A DNA stretch of 46,571 nucleotides, taken from contig PLNE01000172.1 of assembly GCA_003141695.1 (NCBI GenBank), positions 221 to 46,791 on the forward strand, read 5' to 3'. Position numbers and translations under genes: made by a program. The stretch's first letter is position 1, and the number at the start of each line of letters is the position of its first letter. Source of the DNA: Candidatus Dormiibacterota bacterium. GTDB taxonomy: Bacteria > Chloroflexota > Dormibacteria > Aeolococcales > Aeolococcaceae. Shown one piece after another: positions 15,005-22,766 of the stretch. The notes below the pieces were generated by a model. That model was not told the origin of the DNA and did no database searches. It was given only the letters and a program-made list of their open reading frames with translations.

Positions 15005-16597
15005 TCAGCTCGCCTTGCGCTTGCTCCGGGAGAGCGACATCCGCGTGGCCTTCTCGGGCAGCCAGTCCGACCGGCGGCGGCGCTCTCCGGGCTCCATCGC
15101 CGGGGAGGTGACCAGGGTTTCGGGGACCCAGTCTGCGAGACGGCGGCGCGGGTGGTCCGGCCCCGAGGGACGGTCGGGGGCGACGAAGATGCGCATGTCG
15201 AGACTCTCACCGCAGGCGAGGATGTCCGCGGTGCGCCGCGGCACCCGACCGCAGGCGATGTGGCGGCCGTGCACCTTCCCGTCCGCGTCCACGCCGGTCT
15301 GCTCGAAGCGGAAAAGCTCCTGAACCTGGACCTCTCCGTGCTCGACACCGTAGATCTCGGAGATGCTGAGGATGCGCCGGCTGCCATCGCGCAACCGGCC
15401 CTGCTGGACGATGAGGTCGATCGCCGATCCGATCTGACCTCGGACGGCCGCCGTGGGCAGCTCGGTGCCCGCCATCAGGACCATGGTCTCCAGCCGGGAG
15501 ATCGCCTCGCGCGGAGAGCTGGCGTGCAGGGTGGTCAGCGAGCCGTCGTGCCCGGTGGACATCGCCTGGAGCATGTCGAGCGCCTCGCCACCGCGGCACT
15601 CGCCGACGACCAGCCGATCGGGGCGCATGCGCAGGGAGCTGATCACCAGGTCGCGCACCAGGATCTGGCCGCGTCCCTCGACGTTGGCAGGGCGTGTCTC
15701 CAGGCTCAGCACGTGGCGCTGCCGCAACCGCAGCTCGGCGGCATCCTCGATGGTGACGATCCGCTCGTTCTCGGGGATGAAGCTGGAGATGACGTTCAGC
15801 GTGGTGGTCTTGCCGACGCCGGTCCCGCCGCTCACCAGGATGTTGAGCCGGGCCCGGACGCATGCGCGCAGGAAGCCCATCATCTCGGCGGTCGCCGTGC
15901 CGTGGTCGACGAGATCGCTGACCTCGAGGCCGGTGGTCATGAAGCGCCGGATGGTGAGCGTCGGGCCCTTGAGCGAGACGGGGGGGATGACGACGTGGAT
16001 CCGGGACCCGTCCTCCAGTCGTGCGTCGACCATCGGCGAGCTCTCGTCGATGCGCCGGCCGACCCGGCTCACCATCCGGTCGATGACCTGCATGAGCTGG
16101 TCCGTGGTCTCGAACCGGTACGCGGTCAGCGAGAGGCGGCCTGCCCGCTCGATCCAGATCTCATCCGGCCCATTGACCATGATCTCGGTGATGGTCGGGT
16201 CGACGAGGAGCCGCTCCAGGGGACCGAAGCCGAGCAGCTCGTGGTGGATCCTCGTGACCGTCCGCATCCCCTCCTCGAGGTCCAGCGGCTGTCCGAGCGC
16301 GCACGCGGTCTCGTTGACGAGCTCGGCGAGCCGCTCGCGCACCGCCTGGTCGTCGGTCTCCGAGAGGTAGGCGGTGTCGTCGACCAGGCGCGCGTGCACC
16401 TGCCGGCGGAGCATCTGATAGCGGGTCTCGCCGGAGTCCTCGTCGACGATCTCACGCTCGGTCTGCCGTGCGCCGAGGAGGCGGCTGCTGAGCTGCATCG
16501 CGCTGAGTGCGTTGATGGGCTGCTCGAGAGCCATCTGCGGCAGCGCAGTGGCCAGCACGTCCTGACTTCCCTTGTTGGCGGTGGGCCACCGTGGCAT
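15005..16597 (-). CDS. cpaF: CpaF/TadA-type secretion ATPase (orphan)
   Basis: A hexameric ATPase of the type II/IV secretion superfamily, CpaF/TadA branch, which normally powers Tad (Flp) pilus assembly at the inner face of the membrane. The 530-aa product has an N-terminal helical domain, ITEIMVNGPDEIWIER, a Walker A (GGTGVGKTT, Lys263), an Asp box (ERIVTIEDAAEL), a Walker B region (RPDRLVVGECRGGEALDML) and a His box (STGHDGSLTTLHA). The C-terminus after about 440 carries a basic tail (RSKRKAS). ATG 16597 is chosen because GGGGGAG lies 5 nt upstream. No tadB, tadC, cpaB, cpaE or pilin gene is in the window, so it acts with a distant locus or another partner. Paired palindromes lie in its upstream region. 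Confidence 0.9.
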   Translation of the reverse strand: MPRWPTANKGSQDVLATALPQMALEQPINALSAMQLSSRLLGARQTEREIVDEDSGETRYQMLRRQVHARLVDDTAYLSETDDQAVRERLAELVNETACALGQPLDLEEGMRTVTRIHHELLGFGPLERLLVDPTITEIMVNGPDEIWIERAGRLSLTAYRFETTDQLMQVIDRMVSRVGRRIDESSPMVDARLEDGSRIHVVIPPVSLKGPTLTIRRFMTTGLEVSDLVDHGTATAEMMGFLRACVRARLNILVSGGTGVGKTTTLNVISSFIPENERIVTIEDAAELRLRQRHVLSLETRPANVEGRGQILVRDLVISSLRMRPDRLVVGECRGGEALDMLQAMSTGHDGSLTTLHASSPREAISRLETMVLMAGTELPTAAVRGQIGSAIDLIVQQGRLRDGSRRILSISEIYGVEHGEVQVQELFRFEQTGVDADGKVHGRHIACGRVPRRTADILACGESLDMRIFVAPDRPSGPDHPRRRLADWVPETLVTSPAMEPGERRRRSDWLPEKATRMSLSRSKRKAS

Positions 16598-16742
16598 TGG
16601 ATCTCCCCCTGGCGCTAACTCGTTCCCGAGTGAGAGCTGCCTCCCCCGCATCTCTCGCAGCTTGGGCGGACTCCCAAACGGTCCGCGCCGTTAGACGCAA
16701 GTGATCGTATCATCTCGTGCCCATCGCCGCAAATCCTCCCCC

Positions 16743-16753
16743 CCCACATTGGG
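16743..16753. promoter_or_regulatory. Palindrome CCCA-cat-TGGG, proximal copy
   Basis: The minus-strand sequence is CCCAATGTGGG, with 4-bp arms around a 3-bp centre. It is one of two near-identical palindromes 33 bp apart in the cpaF upstream region. The spacing (about three helical turns) puts both on one face of the DNA, as for cooperative regulator sites. Confidence 0.4.
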
Positions 16754-16775
16754 TGGCGGACAGACGACCTGCTAA

Positions 16776-16786
16776 CCCATATTGGG
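16776..16786. promoter_or_regulatory. Palindrome CCCA-tat-TGGG, distal copy
   Basis: The minus-strand sequence is CCCAATATGGG. It sits 6 bp downstream of a TTGACT hexamer (minus strand, 16798-16793) that overlaps the stop codon of the preceding hydrolase gene. The expected -10 (TTAGCA) is poor, so the promoter itself is unproven. Confidence 0.4.
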
Positions 16787-16794
16787 CAAATAAG

Positions 16795-18309
16795 TCAACT
16801 GCCGCAGGTCGTCCCGACGGCCGGCACGGTCAGGCTCTCCAGGTAGGCGTTGACGTTGGTCTGGACGCAATCGCTTAATTCGTATGACGTGTGCCCGTAA
16901 CCGTCCCGTGTCAGCAGTACCGAACCCGCGACCTGCTGCTGGAGGGCGACCGACCATGCGTAGGGCGTGGCCGGATCGTGAGTCGCTCCGACCAGGAGGA
17001 TGGGGGGAGCGCCGGTGACGTCAAGCGCTGCCGGCGCCGGCCCATGGTCCGGCCAGTAGGCGCAGGTGAGCACCGAGTAGACCTCGTCCTGACCGAAATG
17101 CGGTTCGCCAGCCTGCACGGAGAGAGCCATGGCGTCGTAATCGGCGAGGTTCTCTGGAGCGTTGTGGTCAGCACAGTTGATCGCCGCGTTGGCCGGGGTG
17201 CTGTGGTCGTACCCCTGGGGGCCCCTGCCGGTGTAGCTGTCCACCAGCGACAGGAGTGACGCGACCCTGCCCTGGGCGGCCTCGGCGAGGGCCGTGTAGA
17301 AGCTGTCCCAGGAGCCTGGGTCGTACATGGCGGCGACCAGTCCGCCGATGACCGTGCCCCGTCCCACCGTCCGTCCGGCCGGCGCCTCGACCGGGCTGGT
17401 GGCGAGCCGTGCGAGCAGGCCGGCGATGGTCGCCGTGGGGTTCGATCCCAGCGGGCAGGCGGTCGCAGCCTGGCACTCGCTGACGAACTCGTCGTAGCTC
17501 GCCTCGAAGCTGGCTCCCTGCTGGATGGACTGCTCCATGAAGCTGAGCGCCGGGTCGATGTCCCCGTCCAGGACCATCGCCCGGATGTGGGTCGGGAAGA
17601 GGCTCGCGTAGGTGGCGCCGAGCGCGGTCCCGTACGAGAACCCCAGGTAGGTGAGCTGCTGGTCGCCGAGCGCTCCCCGGAGCGCGTCCATGTCGCGGGC
17701 GGCGTTGACCGTTCCGACGTAGGGGAGGAGCCACCCGCTGCGGAGGCGGCAGGAAGAGTCGAAGGCCAGGGTGCTCGCCACCAGGTCCGCCTCCGCCGTC
17801 GAGGAACCGACCACCAGGGGGTCCAGGCTCACGTCGTGGTCCAGGGCATCGGTGCCCTCGCAGGTGACGGCGTCCGGACCGGTGGTGCCCCGCGGGTCGA
17901 AGCCGACGATGTCGAAGCGCTCGTTGAGGGGGGCGAAGAGCGGGTAGGCCTGGTCGACGAACTGGACCCCGGACTCCCCGGGCCCACCCGGGTTTACGAG
18001 CAGGGACCCGATCCGCTCCGCCGGGTCCTTGGCCGGCACTACCACAACCGAGGTGGGGATGGTGCCCAGGGACGGGTCGGAGTAGTCGAGCGGCACCCAG
18101 AGGGTGTCGCAATGGCCTCCCGCGGGCGGGGTCGCGGCGCACGTGGCCCGCACCAGTCCCGGTGGCGTGCTGGACGGTCCCGGGCCCGCGCTGGGAGAGA
18201 GCGCGGGGCTGGCGCCCGCCCCGGAAGCGAGCGGCGCCGGCCCGCCGGCGAGCAGGAGGAGGGCTGTGGCGCCGAGTGAGGCGAGCATCCGGCGGGACTC
18301 CGTACGCAT
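16795..18309 (-). CDS. Secreted TAP-like alpha/beta hydrolase (tripeptidyl aminopeptidase family)
   Basis: A 504-aa secreted serine hydrolase related to Streptomyces tripeptidyl aminopeptidases, which remove short peptides from protein N-termini. The N-terminus MRTESRRMLASLG plus a hydrophobic run is a Sec signal peptide, followed by a Ser/Pro/Gly-rich stretch. The catalytic triad is visible: Ser225 in GFSYGTALG, Asp445 in GATHDPATP and His473 in DGYGHTSY. The oxyanion-type LLVNPGGPGESG lies near the N-terminus. The C-terminal quarter is the TAP-like domain. ATG 18309 is preceded 6 nt away by TACTGT on the minus strand, so it is probably leaderless. It diverges from the MoxR-type gene across 66 bp. 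Substrate is a family inference. Confidence 0.88.
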   Translation of the reverse strand: MRTESRRMLASLGATALLLLAGGPAPLASGAGASPALSPSAGPGPSSTPPGLVRATCAATPPAGGHCDTLWVPLDYSDPSLGTIPTSVVVVPAKDPAERIGSLLVNPGGPGESGVQFVDQAYPLFAPLNERFDIVGFDPRGTTGPDAVTCEGTDALDHDVSLDPLVVGSSTAEADLVASTLAFDSSCRLRSGWLLPYVGTVNAARDMDALRGALGDQQLTYLGFSYGTALGATYASLFPTHIRAMVLDGDIDPALSFMEQSIQQGASFEASYDEFVSECQAATACPLGSNPTATIAGLLARLATSPVEAPAGRTVGRGTVIGGLVAAMYDPGSWDSFYTALAEAAQGRVASLLSLVDSYTGRGPQGYDHSTPANAAINCADHNAPENLADYDAMALSVQAGEPHFGQDEVYSVLTCAYWPDHGPAPAALDVTGAPPILLVGATHDPATPYAWSVALQQQVAGSVLLTRDGYGHTSYELSDCVQTNVNAYLESLTVPAVGTTCGS

Positions 18310-18315
18310 CCCCGA

Positions 18316-18321
18316 ACAGTA
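18316..18321 (-). promoter_or_regulatory. -10 TACTGT, leaderless promoter of the TAP hydrolase
   Basis: On the minus strand TACTGT ends 6 nt before the ATG at 18309, with no Shine-Dalgarno sequence. It lies in a 66-bp divergent gap shared with the MoxR-type gene. Confidence 0.5.
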
Positions 18322-18360
18322 TTCGGTGCGGGTGCCGGCTGGCGGCGCTGGCACGCGGTG

Positions 18361-18366
18361 TACGCT
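18361..18366 (+). promoter_or_regulatory. -10 TACGCT, promoter of the MoxR-type gene
   Basis: TACGCT ends 9 nt before the GTG at 18376. A purine stretch (GGAAGGG) lies between them, so the start could be leaderless or use a weak ribosome binding site. Confidence 0.4.
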
Positions 18367-18375
18367 GGAAGGGCC

Positions 18376-19773
18376 GTGAGCGCAGCCCACACCCTCGGCG
18401 AACTCCGCCGTGCCGAGTACCGCGTGCAGCCGATCAAGTCGGAGCTTCGGCGCAACCTGATCCGGAAGCTCCGCAGTGGGGAGAGGCTCTTCCCCGGGAT
18501 CATCGGCTACGACGATTCCGCCATCCCCCAGGTGGAGAATGCCATCCTCGCCGGTCAGGACATCGTCCTTCTCGGCGAGCGTGGCCAGGCCAAGTCGCGG
18601 CTGGTCCGCTCCCTGACCTCGCTGCTCGACGAGGCCGTCCCCGCCATCGCCGGTTGCGAGATCAACGACGACCCCTACGCACCCATCTGCCGGCGCTGCC
18701 GCGACCTGGTGGCGGAGCAGGGGGAGGAGACGCCCATCGCCTGGTTGGGAGCCCAGGACCGCTACGGGGAGAAGCTGGCCACCCCCGACACCTCCATCGC
18801 CGACCTCATCGGCGAGGTGGACCCGATCCGGGTGGCGGAGGGCCGCTACCTCTCGGACGAGCTGGTGATCCACTACGGGCTGGTGCCCCGCACCAACCGG
18901 GGCATCTTCGCCATCAACGAGTTGCCCGACCTCGCCGAGCGCATCCAGGTGGGCCTTCTCAACATCATCGAGGAGCGGGACGTCCAGATCCGCGGCTTCC
19001 GGATCCGGTTGCCGCTCGACGTCTTCGTGGTCGCCACCGCCAACCCCGAGGACTACACCAACCGCGGTCGGATCATCACCCCGCTCAAGGACCGCTTCGG
19101 CGCCCAGGTGCGCACTCACTACCCGCGCACCGTCGAGGACGAGATGGCGATCGCCGAGCAGGAGCGCGTGGTCTTCGACGACACGCCCGTCCCGGTGCAC
19201 GTGCCCCAGCACATGAAGGAGATCGCGGTCGAGATCACCCACCTGGCCCGGCGGCATCCCCAGATCAACCAGCGCAGCGGGGTCTCGGTCCGGGTCACCA
19301 CCGCCAACTACGAGAGCCTGATCAGCAGCGCTCTGCGGCGGGCCCTCATCACCGGGGAGAAGGAGGCCGTGGCGCGGGTCAGCGACCTGGCCGCGGTCAC
19401 CGCGTCCACCTCCGGCAAGGTGGAGCTGGACACGCTCGATGACAGCGATGACGGCCAGGTTCTGGACAAGATCGTCCGCAGCGCTTGCAGCAATGTCTTC
19501 CGCCGCCACTTCTCCGCCGCCGAGCTGGTCGGCCTCGTCCAGCGGTTTGACCAGGGCGGCTTCACCGTCGAGGTCGGGCCTCTGATGATGGCGGAGTCCT
19601 ACCGCCCGGCGATCGGTGAGCTGCCCGGGCTCGACCTGGCACGGCAGAAGCTCGACGAGCCTGACACCCCGCAGTCGATGGCGGCGGTGCTGGAGTTCGT
19701 CCTCGAGGGCCTGCACCTCGGCAAGCGGCTCAATAAGACCGCTCTCGACGGCACCTCGGTGTACGGCGGCTGA
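18376..19773 (+). CDS. MoxR/ChlI-type AAA ATPase
   Basis: A 465-aa AAA+ ATPase of the MoxR / magnesium-chelatase-I type. Such proteins act as chaperones with a VWA-domain partner, here encoded 9 bp downstream. The P-loop is GERGQAKS (about 67-74), differing from GxxxxGKS/T. The Walker B region reads FAINELPD (about 178-185), with Asn where most AAA proteins have Asp. A cysteine cluster (Cys94, Cys105, Cys108; CEINDDPYAPICRRC) may bind zinc. Sensor 1 is ATANPEDYTNRGRIITPLKDRF. GTG 18376 is preferred over an upstream start because the -10-like TACGCT ends 9 nt before it. No chlorophyll or cobalamin genes are nearby, so it is not a metal chelatase. The target complex is unknown. Confidence 0.85.
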   Translation: MSAAHTLGELRRAEYRVQPIKSELRRNLIRKLRSGERLFPGIIGYDDSAIPQVENAILAGQDIVLLGERGQAKSRLVRSLTSLLDEAVPAIAGCEINDDPYAPICRRCRDLVAEQGEETPIAWLGAQDRYGEKLATPDTSIADLIGEVDPIRVAEGRYLSDELVIHYGLVPRTNRGIFAINELPDLAERIQVGLLNIIEERDVQIRGFRIRLPLDVFVVATANPEDYTNRGRIITPLKDRFGAQVRTHYPRTVEDEMAIAEQERVVFDDTPVPVHVPQHMKEIAVEITHLARRHPQINQRSGVSVRVTTANYESLISSALRRALITGEKEAVARVSDLAAVTASTSGKVELDTLDDSDDGQVLDKIVRSACSNVFRRHFSAAELVGLVQRFDQGGFTVEVGPLMMAESYRPAIGELPGLDLARQKLDEPDTPQSMAAVLEFVLEGLHLGKRLNKTALDGTSVYGG

Positions 19774-19782
19774 CGCCGGGAG

Positions 19783-21855
19783 ATGACCGTGCCCCGGCAT
19801 CGGTTCTCCGCCTGGGATGGCACCCAGGACCCGCTCGGGCCGGATGTCGAGGCGCTCTTCGAGCGTCTCAGTGAGGACGTCTTCCACGGCTGGGACTTCG
19901 AGTCGGCGCTCCGCCGGCTGCTCGAGAAGGGCTGGCGGGATGGGCAGGGCAAGCGCCTCGCCGGCACGGACGAGATGCTCGACAAGCTGCGCCGCCGTCG
20001 CCAGACGCAGCTGGAGCGCTTCAACCTCGATTCGGTCTTCGAGGACATGCGGGAGAAGCTCGACCGGGTGATCTCCCAGGAGCGCCGGGGCATCCAGGAG
20101 CGGCTCGACCAGGCGCCCGGCGAGGGGCGCCGGGTTCTCGAGCGCGTCGCCGAGCAGCGGGGCCGCCAGCTCGACGAGCTCCCCGCCGAGCCCGGGGGCG
20201 CCATCCGGGGCCTCCGCGACTACGAGTTCATGGACAGCCGGGCCGAGGCCGCTTTTCAGCGCCTGCTCGAGGAGATCCGGAGCAACCTCGTGGACTCCTA
20301 CTTCAAGGAGATGACCCAGTCGATGCAGGCGATGAGCGGGGAGGAGATGTCCCGGCTTCGGGACATGGCCAGGGACCTGAACGCCCTGTTGCGGCGCAAG
20401 CTCGACGGTGCCTCCGAGGCCGAGCTGCAGCGCAGCTACGAGGCCTTCCTTCAGCGCTGGGGAGAGCTTTTCCCCAACGCGCCCGCCGGGTTCGAGGAGT
20501 TCGTCGACCAGTTGATGCACCAGATGGCCCGCATGGATTCGCTGCTCCAGTCCCTCTCCCCCGAGATGCGTGCGGAGATGGAGTCGGTCATCGGTTCCGT
20601 CTTCAACGATCCCGAGCTCCAGGACACCCTCGCCGAGCTGGCCGGAACGCTCGACCAGCTCTCCCCCCGGGCCCGCCTGGGCAGCCAGTACCGCTTCTTC
20701 GGTGAGCAGGACGTCTCGCTGGAGGAGGCGATGGGGCTGATGGACCGTCTCCAGTCGATCGAGGAGGCGGAGGGCGACCTCCGTGGGGTGCTCCGTGGCG
20801 AGGGGCTCGACGAGGAGGCGCTGGCGCGGCTCCGCCAGCTCCTCGGCGATGACGCCTCGCGGAGCCTCGGCGAGATGCGGCAGCTGATGGAGGAGCTGGA
20901 GGGCCGCGGGCTGCTCGAGCTCGGCCCGGAGGGGATGCGGCTCACCGCCCGGGGGATGCGCAAGATCGGCCAGAAGGCTCTCGGCGACCTCTTCGCCCGA
21001 CTCCGCCGGGATCGCTTCGGGGAGCACGACCTCACCCGCCTCGGGCACGGCGGCGACCGGGGGGACGACAGCAAGGGCTACGAGTTCGGCGACCCCTTTG
21101 ACCTCGACGTCCAGAGGACGGTCATGAACGCGGTGACCCGGGAGGCGGAGGGCGTGCGCCAGAGTCCCGCCGGCGCGCCCCGCAGGGAAGGACACCAGCC
21201 CTCACGGGCCGGGAGCTCGCGGCAGGTGCCGCATCTGCACCCCGACGACTTCGAGGTCCACCAGACGGAGTCGCTGACCCGCGTGGCGACTGTGCTCATG
21301 CTCGACATGAGCCGCTCCATGCCGCTCCGCGGCTACTTCTACGCGGCCAAGAAGATGGCGCTGGCCCTCGATTCGCTGATCCGCAGCCAGTATCCGCGCG
21401 ACGTGCTCACGGTCGTGGGTTTCAGCGACCTGGCCCGCGAGATCCCGTCGAGCGCCCTCTCCCAGCTCACGGTCAACGAGTACGTCTACGGGACCAACTT
21501 CCAGCACGCCCTGATGCTGGCGCGGCGCATCCTCGGCCGGAGCCACGCCGAGAACAAGCAGGTGATCATCGTGAGCGACGGCGAGCCCACCGCCCACATC
21601 GAGAACGGGCGCCCGGTCTTCTCCTACCCGCCCCTCCCCGAGACCTTCCTCAAGACGCTGATCGAGGTGCGCCGCTGCACCCAGGAGAGGATCGTCATCA
21701 ACACCTTCATGCTGGAGTCCAATCCCCAGCTGGTGCGCTTCGTCGACCAGATGACCCGGCTCAACCGCGGTCGTGCCTTCTTCGTCAGCCCCGACAGCCT
21801 CGGCGACTACGTGCTCGTGGACTACGTCAGGTCGCGGCCCCGGGCGGCCGCCTGA
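19783..21855 (+). CDS. VWA-domain partner of the MoxR-type ATPase
   Basis: A 690-aa cytoplasmic protein with a C-terminal von Willebrand factor A domain (about 500-685). The MIDAS metal site is complete: DMSRS (Asp508), Thr571 in YGTNF and Asp599 in VSDGEPT. The first 400 residues are charged, rich in Glu, Arg and Leu and probably largely helical, followed by a low-complexity hinge (about 430-490). There is no signal peptide or membrane span. ATG 19783 follows CGGGAG directly and is 9 bp past the upstream stop, so the two genes form an operon. By analogy with ChlI/ChlD and MoxR/VWA pairs, the ATPase would remodel or load a client held by the VWA protein. The client is unknown. Confidence 0.83.
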   Translation: MTVPRHRFSAWDGTQDPLGPDVEALFERLSEDVFHGWDFESALRRLLEKGWRDGQGKRLAGTDEMLDKLRRRRQTQLERFNLDSVFEDMREKLDRVISQERRGIQERLDQAPGEGRRVLERVAEQRGRQLDELPAEPGGAIRGLRDYEFMDSRAEAAFQRLLEEIRSNLVDSYFKEMTQSMQAMSGEEMSRLRDMARDLNALLRRKLDGASEAELQRSYEAFLQRWGELFPNAPAGFEEFVDQLMHQMARMDSLLQSLSPEMRAEMESVIGSVFNDPELQDTLAELAGTLDQLSPRARLGSQYRFFGEQDVSLEEAMGLMDRLQSIEEAEGDLRGVLRGEGLDEEALARLRQLLGDDASRSLGEMRQLMEELEGRGLLELGPEGMRLTARGMRKIGQKALGDLFARLRRDRFGEHDLTRLGHGGDRGDDSKGYEFGDPFDLDVQRTVMNAVTREAEGVRQSPAGAPRREGHQPSRAGSSRQVPHLHPDDFEVHQTESLTRVATVLMLDMSRSMPLRGYFYAAKKMALALDSLIRSQYPRDVLTVVGFSDLAREIPSSALSQLTVNEYVYGTNFQHALMLARRILGRSHAENKQVIIVSDGEPTAHIENGRPVFSYPPLPETFLKTLIEVRRCTQERIVINTFMLESNPQLVRFVDQMTRLNRGRAFFVSPDSLGDYVLVDYVRSRPRAAA

Positions 21856-21872
21856 GCGCGGATGCTCCCAAC

Positions 21873-21902
21873 TTGACGCGGGGCGTCGTGGTAAGGTACC
21901 TT
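21873..21902 (+). promoter_or_regulatory. Full promoter TTGACG-N18-TACCTT, leaderless
   Basis: This is the best complete promoter seen: -35 TTGACG (21873-21878), an 18-bp spacer and -10 TACCTT (21897-21902), which ends 8 nt before the ATG at 21911. No ribosome binding site fits in the gap. Confidence 0.6.
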
Positions 21903-21910
21903 GACACGCC

Positions 21911-22735
21911 ATGAGCCTGAGCCCGGCCCCGCCAAGCCCTCCCGCGCCGCCCGCCCCCCTCATGCCGCCCGACCCTCCCATGCCGCCGTTGCCCCCCCCC
22001 GTGGGTGCGGTGTCCATCGCCGCCCGTGCCGTGGATGCGGTCAAGGTGTACGGCCGCGGCGACACCGCGGTCCGCGCGCTCGACGGGGTCACCGTCGACT
22101 TCGTCGCCCACCAGTTCACCGCGATCATGGGTGCCTCGGGGTCGGGGAAGTCGACGCTCCTTCACTGTCTGGCCGGGCTCGACCGGCTCACCTCCGGTCA
22201 GACGTTCATCGGCGGGTACGAGCTGGGCCAGCTCAACGACCGGCAGCTCACCCTGCTCCGCCGGGAGAAGGTGGGGTTCATCTTCCAGGCCCTCAACCTC
22301 GTGCCCACCCTCAACGCACTCGAGAACATCCTTCTTCCCCTGACCATCGCGGGTCGCAAACCGGACCAGGGCGTGGTGGACGGGGTGGTGCAGATCACTG
22401 GCATCGGGGACCGGCTCCGGCACCGTCCGAGTGAGCTCTCCGGCGGTCAGCAGCAGCGGGTGGCTGCCGCCCGCGCGCTGGTGAGCCGCCCCGAGATCAT
22501 CTTTGCCGACGAGCCCACCGGGAACCTCGACTCCAAGGCGGGCGGCGAGCTGCTCGGCTTTCTGCGCAAGGCCGTCGACGACCTCGGACAGACCATCGTG
22601 ATGGTCACCCACGACGCCTTCGCCGCCTCCCACAGCGACCGGGTGGTCTTCCTGGCTGACGGCCGGGTGGTGCAGGACATGCGGTCCCCCACCACCGACG
22701 GGATCCTGGCGGTCGTGCGCCACCTGGGCGAGTGA
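21911..22735 (+). CDS. MacB/LolD-like ABC transporter ATPase
   Basis: The ATPase of an ABC system of the MacB/LolD (FtsE-like) type, which moves substrates across or out of the membrane by mechanotransmission. The 274-aa product has Walker A GASGSGKST (about 74-82), the Q-loop FIFQALNLVPTL, signature LSGGQQQR (about 176-183), Walker B IIFADEPTGNLD and the H-loop VTHD. Its first 33 residues form a proline-rich tract of PPxPP repeats, unusual for this family. The start at 21911 is supported by the promoter 8 nt upstream, so the tract is probably translated. The partner permease begins 31 bp downstream. Substrate is unknown; lipoproteins, peptides or drugs are possible. Confidence 0.92.
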   Translation: MSLSPAPPSPPAPPAPLMPPDPPMPPLPPPVGAVSIAARAVDAVKVYGRGDTAVRALDGVTVDFVAHQFTAIMGASGSGKSTLLHCLAGLDRLTSGQTFIGGYELGQLNDRQLTLLRREKVGFIFQALNLVPTLNALENILLPLTIAGRKPDQGVVDGVVQITGIGDRLRHRPSELSGGQQQRVAAARALVSRPEIIFADEPTGNLDSKAGGELLGFLRKAVDDLGQTIVMVTHDAFAASHSDRVVFLADGRVVQDMRSPTTDGILAVVRHLGE

Positions 22736-22766
22736 CGCCGGCACCGGCGCCCGGAGCCGCGATCTG

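Noticed and set aside
16598-16740. cpaF leader as a c-di-GMP riboswitch
   Set aside because: Only short stems (for example GCGGAC/GTCCGC) are seen and the conserved riboswitch sequence blocks are absent.
18310-21195. Upstream extension of the TAP hydrolase frame across the MoxR and VWA genes
   Set aside because: The open frame continues only because of high G+C content. The signal peptide starts at ATG 18309, and the region above it encodes MoxR/VWA on the other strand.
18376-21855. Magnesium or cobalt chelatase ChlI/ChlD pair
   Set aside because: No tetrapyrrole genes nearby, variant Walker motifs, and the VWA protein lacks the AAA-like half of ChlD.
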